From the NCBI RefSeq assembly GCF_041595635.1, contig NZ_JBFHJW010000016.1, positions 6,509-70,508 of the forward strand: a stretch of 64,000 nucleotides of DNA, given 5' to 3'. This document shows, piece by piece, positions 1 through 8,577 of the stretch; the stretch's first letter is position 1; each line of letters starts with the position of its first letter. The notes beneath the pieces were generated by a model, which was given only the letters and a program-made list of their open reading frames with translations, did no database searches and was not told where the DNA came from. This DNA is from Labilibaculum sp041595635 (GTDB lineage Bacteria; Bacteroidota; Bacteroidia; Bacteroidales; Marinifilaceae). The position numbers and the translations under genes are program-made.

Positions 1-146
1 ATTCTAGCTGCCATCTTATTTTTATGAAAAAATTCATCAAAAATGATGCTGTCAAATTCCTTTTGTAAAGGATTAGTTATGTTAGGGATATATTAATCAA
101 TTAGATGGTAATTCGCTTAAAGAATTGGCAGGAATATAAAAAGAAA
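1..146. other. Left edge, no confident gene
   Basis: I see no confident gene here. On the minus strand a frame is open from position 92 leftwards off the window edge (about 30 codons, containing the peptide FDSIIFDEFFHKNK). Its only ATG lies at 11-13. It could be the 5' part of a divergent gene starting at or before the edge, or chance. It is too short to assign a family. Confidence 0.2.
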
Positions 147-174
147 AAAAGTCTGGATCCCCACCCAGACTTTT
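147..174 (+). repeat. Hairpin in a leader region
   Basis: A perfect 10-bp inverted repeat: AAAAGTCTGG at 147-156 and CCAGACTTTT at 165-174, with an 8-nt loop. It looks like an intrinsic terminator, but the T run after it is only four bases. It sits 36 bases before a short ORF with a signal-peptide-like sequence, so an attenuator or RNA-stability role is as likely as termination. Confidence 0.5.
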
Positions 175-209
175 CTACTAACCACTAATTACTAACCTAA
201 ATCTAATCT

Positions 210-287
210 ATGAAAAAACTTTTACTCTTTGTTTTGTTGATACAAATATGGTGCATTGAATGGTTAAGTCCATTTAATGGATGTTAA
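210..287 (+). CDS. Possible 25-residue hydrophobic peptide
   Basis: An ATG at 210 opens a 25-codon frame beginning MKKLLLFVLLIQIW and ending in NGC before TAA. The start resembles a Bacteroidota signal peptide. It is preceded by ACTAACCTAAA (191-201), the same leader word seen before two outer-membrane protein genes in this window. It may be a real leader peptide, the remnant of a lost outer-membrane receptor gene (only the promoter, leader and signal sequence left), or chance. No homologue is recognised. Confidence 0.25.
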   Translation: MKKLLLFVLLIQIWCIEWLSPFNGC

Positions 288-346
288 AGGATGCTAAAAG
301 ATGAGTTTGAAATTTTTTCTGAATTGGGAAGAGTATATACAGATAG

Positions 347-374
347 CCTTTGGTAATTACCGAAGGTTTTTTTT
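347..374 (+). terminator. Strong intrinsic terminator
   Basis: A 10-bp self-complementary stem with one T-G pair (CCTTTGGTAA at 347-356, TTACCGAAGG at 357-366) is followed by eight T. It would stop transcription coming from the mini-ORF region and isolates it from the hydrogenase genes. Confidence 0.7.
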
Positions 375-643
375 GCAATTATTGTTTTAACAGAGTCTAA
401 ATAGTGATGCTTTGGCTTTTTTTGGTAACGCTATAAAAATTTAAAATATGCTATCTGTTCTTACGCTAACGATTGCGTCCTTGCTGAGTTTTTATGAATA
501 CATTAATCTTTTTTTCCTAATTTTTTAAAATTCTATTGTAATGTGTTGGCATATAGCTGATAAAATAAATAGAGAAAAATTTCTTTATTTTTTTTAACTT
601 GAATAGAAAATGCTTGTAATAGTAACTTATAAATCATTATTCT
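375..643. other. Upstream region of the hydrogenase operon
   Basis: AT-rich spacer with no ORF of note. It must contain the promoter of the hydrogenase operon, but I could not pick a convincing TAnnTTTG box or operator in it. Confidence 0.4.
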
Positions 644-1111
644 ATGGATTCTCATGAACAATTAGTGCAAGATTTGGTTACGAAATATGGAGAAGGACGG
701 GAAAATCTGCTTCCTATACTTCAAGGCGTAATTGAACAGGAACGATATCTTTCGGAAGACTTGATGCTGAAAATTGCAAAACAGATGAGTATTCCAGCTG
801 CCGAAGTTTACGGAACGGCAAGTTTTTATACTTTTTTGGATACTGAAGCCAGAGGAAAGTATGTAATTCGGGTTTGTAAAACCATAACCTGTGCCATGAA
901 AGGAAAAAATCAGGTGATTCAAGCTATCGAGAATTTTCTAAAAATCAAGTTGGGTGAAACCACTATTGATAAAAAGTTTACTATTCTTCAAACCAACTGT
1001 TTGGGATGGTGCCATAAAGCACCAGCCATGTTAATAAACGATGAGGTGTATACAGAATTAACTCCTGAATTAGTAGTGAAAATTTTGAATGAGTATAAAA
1101 ATAGGAAGTAA
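644..1111 (+). CDS. NuoE-like [2Fe-2S] subunit of NADH-linked hydrogenase
   Basis: A thioredoxin-fold [2Fe-2S] protein of the NuoE/HydC/HndA family, 155 residues, the usual length. The four cluster ligands are visible: C78 and C83 (VCKTITC), then C119 and C123 (NCLGWC). The N-terminal helical part (residues 1-65) carries the family phrase YGTASFYTF. In the complex it passes electrons between the FMN subunit and the catalytic subunit. It is the first gene of a three-gene operon, 14 bases ahead of the NuoF-like gene. The same fold occurs in formate dehydrogenases and complex I, but the [FeFe] hydrogenase encoded downstream fixes the role. Confidence 0.92.
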   Translation: MDSHEQLVQDLVTKYGEGRENLLPILQGVIEQERYLSEDLMLKIAKQMSIPAAEVYGTASFYTFLDTEARGKYVIRVCKTITCAMKGKNQVIQAIENFLKIKLGETTIDKKFTILQTNCLGWCHKAPAMLINDEVYTELTPELVVKILNEYKNRK

Positions 1112-1125
1112 AAATTGTCTTTTCA

Positions 1126-2346
1126 ATGAGCAAATTTAACATCTTAAAGTCTTTAGCGATGACAACAACTAAAAAACAACTTCACCGAATCGATTTAATT
1201 TTTAAACATGATGATGATTGCAGAGAGATTCTTAGAAATACATTCTCCAGATCGAATCAGGAAATTGTTAATGAAATGACAAATTCGGGTCTGAAAGGTC
1301 GGGGTGGAGCTGGTTTTCCTACCGGCTTAAAATGGAAACTCACAGCAGAATCTGAAGAAGAAGTAAAATATGTGATATGTAATGCCGATGAAGGAGAGCC
1401 AGGAACATTTAAGGATCGGGAAATTTTATCAAGAGTGCCTCATAAAGTTCTTTCGGGTATGGCTGTTTGTGCGAAGGTTATAGGTGCGCAAAAAGGTTTT
1501 ATTTACTTACGTGGAGAGTATAAATTTTTGGTCCCTGATTTAAAAAAAGAATTGCAAAAATTTCACGATATTCTCGATGATTTGGGCTTGGATTTTCGGG
1601 TGGATATTTTTTTGGGAAGTGGCGCTTACATCTGCGGCGAGGAGAGTGCTTTGATAGAATCAATGGAAGGTAAAAGGGGTGAACCTAGAAATAAACCGCC
1701 ATTTCCAAGTGTGAAAGGTTATATGGGAAAACCTACCGTAGTTAATAATGTGGAGACGCTTGCTCACTCTTATACAATATTAAAATTTGGAGCTAAAAAA
1801 TTTCGTGATCTAGGTGTAAAAGATTCGCGTGGATCAAAAGTATTTTCCGTTTCTGGAGATACGCCAATACCTGGTATTTATGAGTTGGAATTAGGAATGA
1901 CAGTGCAGGATTTTGTGGATGATTTTGGTGATGGAGATACCAAGGCAGTTCAGGTAGGAGGTGCTTCTGGATTTCTTGTGCCCCGTAAACGATTTGGAAA
2001 AAGAACCATAGGTTATGAGGGGAAATTAACAGGGATTTCTTTACCTACTGGTGGATCGATGATGCTTTTTAATAGCTCCCGATCGATGTACAATGTTCTA
2101 AACAATTATCTCGAATTTTTCGAGGAAGAATCATGTGGTCAATGCACACCATGCAGAGTGGGCTGTCAGCAGCTTTTAAAAGGAATTCGTGCTGTGAAGC
2201 GCGGCGAAAAACAGGCCTCTTATCTTGATCAACTGCTTAAACTAACCGAAACCATGAAACTCACTGCAAAATGTGGTTTGGGACAATCAGTAGCAAATTC
2301 ATTTTCGTCTATTGTTGAAAATTTCAGAGAAGAAATGATTTACTAA
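1126..2346 (+). CDS. NuoF-like NADH/FMN subunit of [FeFe] hydrogenase
   Basis: The diaphorase subunit (HydB/HndC/NuoF family), which binds NADH and FMN. The Gly-rich FMN/NADH loop is at residues 58-67 (GRGGAGFPTG), followed by NADEGEPGTFKDR and GAYICGEESAL. The C-terminal [4Fe-4S] ligands are C337, C340, C343 (SCGQCTPC) and C383. At 406 residues it is a bare NuoF. It lacks the N-terminal [2Fe-2S] domain and the C-terminal pair of [4Fe-4S] clusters found in the roughly 600-residue HydB of bifurcating hydrogenases. A second start (MTTTKKQL, at 1159) is equally plausible because residues 1-11 are not conserved in the family as I know it. It lies between the other two hydrogenase subunits. Confidence 0.93.
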   Translation: MSKFNILKSLAMTTTKKQLHRIDLIFKHDDDCREILRNTFSRSNQEIVNEMTNSGLKGRGGAGFPTGLKWKLTAESEEEVKYVICNADEGEPGTFKDREILSRVPHKVLSGMAVCAKVIGAQKGFIYLRGEYKFLVPDLKKELQKFHDILDDLGLDFRVDIFLGSGAYICGEESALIESMEGKRGEPRNKPPFPSVKGYMGKPTVVNNVETLAHSYTILKFGAKKFRDLGVKDSRGSKVFSVSGDTPIPGIYELELGMTVQDFVDDFGDGDTKAVQVGGASGFLVPRKRFGKRTIGYEGKLTGISLPTGGSMMLFNSSRSMYNVLNNYLEFFEEESCGQCTPCRVGCQQLLKGIRAVKRGEKQASYLDQLLKLTETMKLTAKCGLGQSVANSFSSIVENFREEMIY

Positions 2347-2395
2347 AGACGAGAACTATCAATCTTAATTTTGAACAATTTAAACTGAAGTCGAT

Positions 2396-4186
2396 ATGTC
2401 TGAAATGGCGAATTTAACAATCAACGGGATAACAGTTAGTATTGAAGACGGAAAAACAATACTGGAAGCGGCAAAAAAACTTCACATAAAAATACCGACT
2501 TTGTGTTACCATAAAGATTTGTGTGTTGCGGGTAATTGTCGGGTTTGTGTAGTGGAACAAGTGGGTAATCATAAATTGGTTGCATCTTGTGCAACTCCAG
2601 CTGCCGAAGGAATGGAGATCAATACAAACAGTTTAAAGGTTAGAAATTGTCGTAAGCATATTATTGAATTATTACTTACCGAGCATCGCGAAGAATGTAC
2701 CAAATGTTATCGGAACGGACATTGCGAATTGCAGGCATTGTCTGCTGAGTATCAAATTACCAATCAGGATTTTATCGACTTGGTGCCCGATAAAAACTAC
2801 ACCATCGATCAATTATCTCCTGCAATTGTAAAAGATGATAGCAAGTGTATTCGTTGTCAGCGTTGTGTGCGAACATGTGCCGAAATTCAAGGTGTGGGAG
2901 CCATTGCAGTAGCTCATAAAGGTTCTGAAATGAAAATTTCCACTTTTTTAGATAGATCCTTAGATGAGGTAGTTTGTACCAATTGCGGGCAGTGTATTGT
3001 TCATTGTCCAACAGGAGCTCTTACAGAAAAGTCTTATGTCGAAAAGGTTTGGGATGCAATAGCTGATCCTGAAACTCATGTTGTGGTTCAAACGGCTCCA
3101 GCGGTTCGTGTTGGTTTGGGCGAGGAATTAGGTTTGGGGGCTGGAACTCGAGTTACAGGCAAAATGGTGGCTGCTCTTCGGCGATTGGGATTTGATTCTG
3201 TTTTAGATACTGACTTTACTGCTGATTTAACCATTATGGAGGAAGGTACTGAACTACTAAGTAGGTTAAAAAGAGCTTTGCTTGATGATGACCCTGAGGT
3301 GGCTTTGCCTATGGCAACTTCATGTTCTCCAGGTTGGGTGAAATATATAGAACACAAATATCCTGAATATTTGCCTAATCTGTCAACTTGTAAATCGCCA
3401 CAACAAATGTTTGGTGCTTTGGCGAAGACTTATTATGCGAAAAGCATCCAAGTAGAACCGCAAAATGTTGTTTCAGTATCCATTATGCCTTGTACAGCCA
3501 AAAAATATGAAGCGAATCGTCCAGAAATGAAGGATAGTGGCTTTAGGGATGTTGATTTTGTGCTTACAACACGTGAATTGGCGGTAATGATTCGTCAAGC
3601 TGGAATTGAATTCGAAAAATTGAATGAGGAGAGTTTCGATTCCCTTATGGGTATAGGTTCTGGGGCCGGCGTTATTTTTGGTGCTTCGGGTGGCGTTATG
3701 GAAGCTGCATTAAGAACCGCCTACGAGATAGTTACGGGGCGTGAAATTCCTTTTGATAATTTGGAAATTATTCCTGTTCGTGGTTTGGAAGGTGTAAAAG
3801 AAGCAAGAATAAAAATAGAGGGAACCGTTAAAGAGTGGGATTTCTTAGAAGGTGTGGAACTGAAATGTGCAATAACCAATGGACTTGAGAATGCTCATCA
3901 ATTAATGGAAGCCATAAAAAAAGGTGATAAGTTTTATCATTTCATTGAAATTATGGCTTGTCCGGGTGGATGTTTGGGTGGTGGAGGTCAACCATTTCCT
4001 GTTGATCATGAAGTTCGATTAGATCGCATGAAAGCAATTTATGATGAGGATAGACATCTTCCTTTCCGAAAATCTCATGAAAATCCCGAAATTATTCAGA
4101 TTTATAAGGAGTTTTTGAAAGAGCCATTAAGCGATAAATCACACAAGTTATTGCATACTTCCTACGTGAAAAGAGAGCAATATTAG
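2396..4186 (+). CDS. [FeFe] hydrogenase catalytic subunit
   Basis: Cytoplasmic H2-evolving or H2-oxidising subunit of the HydA/HndD type, 596 residues. Domains in order: plant-ferredoxin [2Fe-2S] (C37, C48, C51, C65); His-ligated [4Fe-4S] (H97, C101, C104, C110); two [4Fe-4S] motifs (C151, C154, C157, C161 and C194, C197, C200, C204); H-cluster domain with L1 TSCSPGW (C310), L2 MPCTAKK (C366) and L3 ACPGGC (C522, C526); then a small C-terminal domain. All catalytic cysteines are present. M4 (MANLTI) is an alternative start. The HydE/F/G maturases are not in the window. With the two upstream genes it forms a trimeric NADH-linked (group A3-like) enzyme. Confidence 0.96.
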   Translation: MSEMANLTINGITVSIEDGKTILEAAKKLHIKIPTLCYHKDLCVAGNCRVCVVEQVGNHKLVASCATPAAEGMEINTNSLKVRNCRKHIIELLLTEHREECTKCYRNGHCELQALSAEYQITNQDFIDLVPDKNYTIDQLSPAIVKDDSKCIRCQRCVRTCAEIQGVGAIAVAHKGSEMKISTFLDRSLDEVVCTNCGQCIVHCPTGALTEKSYVEKVWDAIADPETHVVVQTAPAVRVGLGEELGLGAGTRVTGKMVAALRRLGFDSVLDTDFTADLTIMEEGTELLSRLKRALLDDDPEVALPMATSCSPGWVKYIEHKYPEYLPNLSTCKSPQQMFGALAKTYYAKSIQVEPQNVVSVSIMPCTAKKYEANRPEMKDSGFRDVDFVLTTRELAVMIRQAGIEFEKLNEESFDSLMGIGSGAGVIFGASGGVMEAALRTAYEIVTGREIPFDNLEIIPVRGLEGVKEARIKIEGTVKEWDFLEGVELKCAITNGLENAHQLMEAIKKGDKFYHFIEIMACPGGCLGGGGQPFPVDHEVRLDRMKAIYDEDRHLPFRKSHENPEIIQIYKEFLKEPLSDKSHKLLHTSYVKREQY

Positions 4187-4200
4187 TTGTTTATAACTGA

Positions 4201-4254
4201 ATTTTAGATCAAGAAAAGATCCGGTTACTACCGGATCTTTTCTTGATCTAAAAT
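4201..4254. terminator. Bidirectional terminator, perfect 25-bp inverted repeat
   Basis: Arms 4201-4225 and 4230-4254 are exact reverse complements with a 4-nt loop (TACT). They lie between the convergent hydrogenase operon and kdsA. The right arm covers the kdsA stop codon and its last codon. The outer ATTTTA/TAAAAT ends give a U-rich tail on either strand. Confidence 0.85.
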
Positions 4255-5066
4255 TGATTGATCACTTTTCGGATTGCAACCAGTTTAGTCAGTAAGTCTT
4301 CTATATAATCCAAATGAAGCATATTGGCACCATCCGATTTTGCGTTGGCCGGATCGGGATGTGTTTCGATGAAAATACCATCCACTCCGACAGCAATACC
4401 TGCTTTGGCAACTGTTTCGATTAATTCTGGACGTCCGCCGGTAACACCACTTGTTTGATTAGGTTGTTGTAAAGAATGCGTAATATCTAACACAACCGGG
4501 CAATTATTTTCCTGCATAACAGGAATCCCTCTGTAATCAATAATCATATCCTGATAGCCAAACAGATTTCCACGATCGGTAAGAATTACATTTTCGTTTC
4601 CTGATTCACGAACTTTGTTGACTGCAAATTTCATGGATTCGGCAGAAAGGAATTGGCCTTTTTTAATGTTCACCACTTTTCCTGTTTTTGCAGCAGCAAT
4701 TAATAAATCGGTCTGGCGACACAAAAAGGCAGGAATTTGCAAAACATCAACATAAGCAGCAGCCATAGCCGCTTCTTCGGCCGAATGAATATCTGTAACT
4801 GTAGGAACGCCAAAAGTTGTACTTACCTTTTTTAGGATTTGCAAGGCTTTTTCGTCACCTATTCCTGCAAAGGAATCCAGGCGAGATCGGTTTGCCTTTC
4901 GGTACGATCCTTTAAAAATGAATGGAATTTCAAGTTGGTCGGTAATCTGAACAAGTCGCTCAGCAATTTTCATGGCAATTTCTTCGCTTTCGATGGCACA
5001 AGGACCAGCCAGAAGAAAAAAGTTGCCACTATTGGTATGTTTAATATTTGGAATGTTTTTTATCAT
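4248..5066 (-). CDS. kdsA: 3-deoxy-8-phosphooctulonate synthase
   Basis: Condenses phosphoenolpyruvate with arabinose 5-phosphate to KDO 8-phosphate for lipopolysaccharide core synthesis. Family motifs: AGPCAIES (20-27), KGSYRKANR, VNIKKGQF, LTDRGN and ETHPDPANAKSDG. The Cys in AGPCAIES (C23) sits where the E. coli enzyme has Asn. This and the KSDG ending place it in the metal-dependent class (as in Aquifex). I chose the ATG at 5066 (MIKNIPNIK), giving 272 residues as usual. The frame stays open to 5162, but that extension has no family similarity and would run into rarA. It lies 56 bases downstream of rarA on the same strand. Confidence 0.95.
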   Translation of the reverse strand: MIKNIPNIKHTNSGNFFLLAGPCAIESEEIAMKIAERLVQITDQLEIPFIFKGSYRKANRSRLDSFAGIGDEKALQILKKVSTTFGVPTVTDIHSAEEAAMAAAYVDVLQIPAFLCRQTDLLIAAAKTGKVVNIKKGQFLSAESMKFAVNKVRESGNENVILTDRGNLFGYQDMIIDYRGIPVMQENNCPVVLDITHSLQQPNQTSGVTGGRPELIETVAKAGIAVGVDGIFIETHPDPANAKSDGANMLHLDYIEDLLTKLVAIRKVINQF

Positions 5067-5122
5067 CACATGTGAATTTATTTGCAGCAAAAGTAAGCAA
5101 TTTTTGCTTTTTAAAGAGAAAT

Positions 5123-6397
5123 TTAAAATCTGTTCTTCCACCAGTTTCTTAATCGTTCCCAAATTTTTATTTCCTGAGCATTTTGCTGTGGAATGTATAA
5201 TCTTTGGTTTTTAATTTGATCGGGTAAGTATTGTTGGTCAACAAAATTACCAGGATAATCGTGTGAGTACAGATAGTCCTTTTTGTAGCCTAATTCTTTC
5301 ATTAATTTTGTAGGCGCGTTTCGTAAATGAAGTGGAATAGGTAGGTTTCCAGTTTCTCTTACCAAAGCCTGAGCTTTACCAATGGCCAAGTAAGATGCAT
5401 TACTTTTGGGCGATGTAGCCAGATAAATGGTCGTTTCGGACAAAATAATGCGAGATTCTGGCATTCCTACTAAGTTAACCGATTGAAAACATGCGTTCGC
5501 AAGCAGTAGAGCATTGGGATTGGCCAAGCCAATATCTTCGCTGGCTGAAATCACCAATCGGCGAGCAATAAATTTTGGCTGTTCTCCACCTTCAATCATA
5601 CGAGCCAACCAGTAAACTGCAGCATCGGGATCGCTACCTCGAATCGATTTTATGAGGGCCGAAGCAATGTCGTAATGTTGTTCTCCATCTTTATCATACA
5701 TCGATGGATTTTCCTGAAGTTCTTTTGTTACCATTTCATTGGTAATGATAATCTCATCACTATTTTGCGAGTTGACCACCAATTCCAGAATATTGAGAAG
5801 CTTGCGGGCATCACCACCAGAAAATTTTAATAGGGCATCATTTTCTTTGGTTTCAATTTTTTTCTCTTTAAGATAGCTGTCATTCGAAATGGCAAACTGT
5901 ACCAAGGCTTCTAAATCGGCTTTTTCCTGTGCTTTTAGCACGTAAACCTGACATCGGGAAAGCAAAGGTGAGATAACCTCGAAGGACGGATTTTCGGTAG
6001 TGGCTCCAATTAAGGTAACCGTACCATTTTCTACAGCACCTAATAAAGAATCCTGTTGTGATTTACTAAATCGATGAATTTCATCGATGAACAAAATAGG
6101 ATTTGGAGTGGAGAAGAATTTCTGCTTTTCAGCTTTTGCGATTACTTCTCGAACATCTTTAACGCCAGAGTTTATCGCCGATAAAGTGTAGAATGGTCTG
6201 TTCAGTTGTTTCGCAATGATTTTAGCCAGAGTTGTTTTGCCAACACCAGGAGGTCCCCATAAAATAAAGGAGGATATATTGCCCGATTCGATCATTTTTC
6301 GTAAAACGGCATTTTCTCCTACCAAATGTTTTTGGCCGATATAATGTTGCAGATCGGTGGGGCGTAAACGTTCGGCTAAGGGTTGATTTGGTGTCAT
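5123..6397 (-). CDS. rarA: Replication-associated recombination protein A (AAA+ ATPase)
   Basis: A RarA/MgsA/WRNIP1-type clamp-loader-like ATPase that acts at stalled replication forks. Walker A is GPPGVGKTT (48-56, K54), Walker B is FIDEIH (103-108), and sensor 1 is GATTENPS (131-138). The C-terminal half has the usual RarA oligomerisation domain, including ASEDIGLANP and the NAPTKLMKELGY phrase. At 424 residues it is a normal length. The start MTPNQPLAERLRP is the family N-terminus. It is probably co-transcribed with kdsA and follows the TPR gene by 35 bases. Confidence 0.95.
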   Translation of the reverse strand: MTPNQPLAERLRPTDLQHYIGQKHLVGENAVLRKMIESGNISSFILWGPPGVGKTTLAKIIAKQLNRPFYTLSAINSGVKDVREVIAKAEKQKFFSTPNPILFIDEIHRFSKSQQDSLLGAVENGTVTLIGATTENPSFEVISPLLSRCQVYVLKAQEKADLEALVQFAISNDSYLKEKKIETKENDALLKFSGGDARKLLNILELVVNSQNSDEIIITNEMVTKELQENPSMYDKDGEQHYDIASALIKSIRGSDPDAAVYWLARMIEGGEQPKFIARRLVISASEDIGLANPNALLLANACFQSVNLVGMPESRIILSETTIYLATSPKSNASYLAIGKAQALVRETGNLPIPLHLRNAPTKLMKELGYKKDYLYSHDYPGNFVDQQYLPDQIKNQRLYIPQQNAQEIKIWERLRNWWKNRF

Positions 6398-6432
6398 GAT
6401 GCGTGTAGTCTGTTTATAATGGTCCTTTTCTT

Positions 6433-8409
6433 CTAATCTTTGTTGCAGTATCGTTTAATTACATTGTATGCATTAATTAATCCGAGTTCTCCAGCCTTAC
6501 TCAAATCTTCGTAGGCTAAATCTTTCTGATCGAGAAACAAATACACCAAACCGCGATTATAATATGCTTCCGCAAAATTTTGATCCAACTGAATCACCCA
6601 ATCATAATCGGCAATTGCCTTTTTAAATTGTTTCGATTTAGCATAGGCATTTCCTCTATTATAGATAGAGAATAAAAAGGACGGATCGAGTTGTATTGCT
6701 TTTGAATAATCGGCAATGGCCTTACTATAGTCGACAATAGTTTCTTTGTTACTTTTCTTTTGCTCGGGGCGAAGGTTCAGAATCGACTGTCCTGTTTCTC
6801 CAATAGATTGGATATAATCAGTCATGGCAACCGTTGCATTGGCACGGTTGAAATAGGCAAAGCTAAAATTACTGTTCTTTTCGATGGCAAGACTGAAATC
6901 GGTAATGGCGTCGTTAAATTTATTATCTAGTAAGTGGTAAACTCCTCTTTGAAAATAAGCTTTGTCATCGTCTTTTTCAATCAATACATTGGCTTTAGCA
7001 ATTTGTTCATCAACCAACTTTTTAGGGTATTTGTAGTGCTTGTTATCTATTGTAAAGGCAGGATCGTAATTGTGCTGCTGATTGTATTTCATAATCTCCT
7101 GGTCGTAATATTGAACCTTTCCAGCTCGTAAAGTATCGAGACTTAAGTGAGTAATATGAAAATTATTTTCCAGTTGTATACTAACATATTTATCCTGAAC
7201 GCGTCCTTTTATAATATCTTCAGTAAAGGTTTCACGGGAATTTAAATCGATTAATCTTTGGAAGTTTTCAGTTGTATCTACAAAAGCAGACATCGCACCT
7301 TCGTTTTTCATTTTTTTATAGCGTTCAATAATAAGTTGTGCCTGATTTCTATCTGCAATTGCTTCGGTAATGTTATTAAGTTGTCGTTTTGCCGATGATC
7401 GGGCTAAGTAGGCTTTGGCAAAATCGGGGTAAATTTGAATTGCGGTTGTGTAATCTGCAATGGCTCCATAAAGATCTCCAATATCCATTTTAACAAATCC
7501 ACGGTTAAAATAAATAAGCATGTTATCGGGATTCATTTCCAAAACACTATTAAAATCTTCAATGGCAGAGTTGTAGTCGCCAATTTCTGATTTTAGTAAG
7601 GCTCTATTATAGTAGCAGTATGCATTGTTCGGATCCAATTCCAAAACTTTATTATAATCATCAAGGGCTCCTTTCGGATTTTTATTTGCATAGTTGGCAA
7701 TCCCCCTACTCATCAATACTCTAGTGTTTTCTGGTTCAATTTTTAAAGCTCTATCGTAATCCTTAATTGCATCAGAGTATTCCTTTTTTTTATACTTTAA
7801 GTAACCTCTGTTCCCAAACGCATCTGAAGAAAATTCATTGAGATGAATGGCTTTGCTGCAATCTTCAATTGCACCATCAATATCTCCTAGATTGTCGCGT
7901 ACAATTGACCTATTTAGATAAGCACCCATAAATTCGGAATTAATCTGAATGGCCTTTGTGTAATTGGCATTTGCTTCCTTGAATCGCTTCAAAGCGGCCA
8001 GACTGTTTGCTTTGCTAAAAAAGATATCTGCATTATTGGGTTTAAATTCCAGCGATTTTTCAAAATCCAGCAAAGCTTCTTCGTATTCTTTTAAATGGTA
8101 TTTGGCGATTCCTCTATATAGGTAGGCAAAAGTATAATTTGGATTTAATTCCAATGCTTTGGTGTAATCAACTATGGCGCCATTAAAATCTTCGAGGTGC
8201 GATTTGGCCAATCCGCGAAAGAAAAAAGGTTCGGGTAAGTAGGGCTTTACCCGAATAATGTCGTTGAATTTATTGATAGCCTCGGTGTAATCATCAAAAT
8301 AGATTGCGCTACGGCCTTTGTCTAATATATTTTCGGTGTTTAGTTGAGCAGAAAGCTTAAAAGAGGAGAGAGAGAATATAAAAAGAACAAAAAGAAAAAT
8401 TCTAGGCAT
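6433..8409 (-). CDS. Periplasmic tetratricopeptide-repeat protein
   Basis: A 658-residue exported protein. The signal peptide covers residues 1-22 (MPRIFLFVLFIFSLSSFKLSAQ). About ten 34-residue TPRs fill residues 25-360 (pattern YxNRGxxKxxxxxYxxAIxDYxxAI). A non-repeat stretch of about 120 residues follows (360-480), then about four more TPRs (485-645). There is no enzymatic motif. Such proteins are scaffolds for protein-protein contacts in the periplasm, but the partner is unknown. It is the first gene before rarA and kdsA on the minus strand. Its function cannot be deduced from its neighbours. Confidence 0.85.
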   Translation of the reverse strand: MPRIFLFVLFIFSLSSFKLSAQLNTENILDKGRSAIYFDDYTEAINKFNDIIRVKPYLPEPFFFRGLAKSHLEDFNGAIVDYTKALELNPNYTFAYLYRGIAKYHLKEYEEALLDFEKSLEFKPNNADIFFSKANSLAALKRFKEANANYTKAIQINSEFMGAYLNRSIVRDNLGDIDGAIEDCSKAIHLNEFSSDAFGNRGYLKYKKKEYSDAIKDYDRALKIEPENTRVLMSRGIANYANKNPKGALDDYNKVLELDPNNAYCYYNRALLKSEIGDYNSAIEDFNSVLEMNPDNMLIYFNRGFVKMDIGDLYGAIADYTTAIQIYPDFAKAYLARSSAKRQLNNITEAIADRNQAQLIIERYKKMKNEGAMSAFVDTTENFQRLIDLNSRETFTEDIIKGRVQDKYVSIQLENNFHITHLSLDTLRAGKVQYYDQEIMKYNQQHNYDPAFTIDNKHYKYPKKLVDEQIAKANVLIEKDDDKAYFQRGVYHLLDNKFNDAITDFSLAIEKNSNFSFAYFNRANATVAMTDYIQSIGETGQSILNLRPEQKKSNKETIVDYSKAIADYSKAIQLDPSFLFSIYNRGNAYAKSKQFKKAIADYDWVIQLDQNFAEAYYNRGLVYLFLDQKDLAYEDLSKAGELGLINAYNVIKRYCNKD

Positions 8410-8565
8410 TGTACAAATTGTTAAAGTGAAATTAAATTGGATGACAAATTTAAGAAATAAAATATTCCTTGTCTTAAATGAGTTCTCTATAATAATAAAA
8501 AATACCCTAAATGATTTTCTTTATTTCTTAAAAAGACTTAAATTAAGATTAGGTAGTAAACAAAT

Positions 8566-8570
8566 GGAGG
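8566..8570 (+). promoter_or_regulatory. Shine-Dalgarno-like GGAGG
   Basis: GGAGG lies 7 bases before the ATG at 8578. This is a canonical site and stands out here, where most starts lack one. Confidence 0.6.
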
Positions 8571-8577
8571 CACAGAC

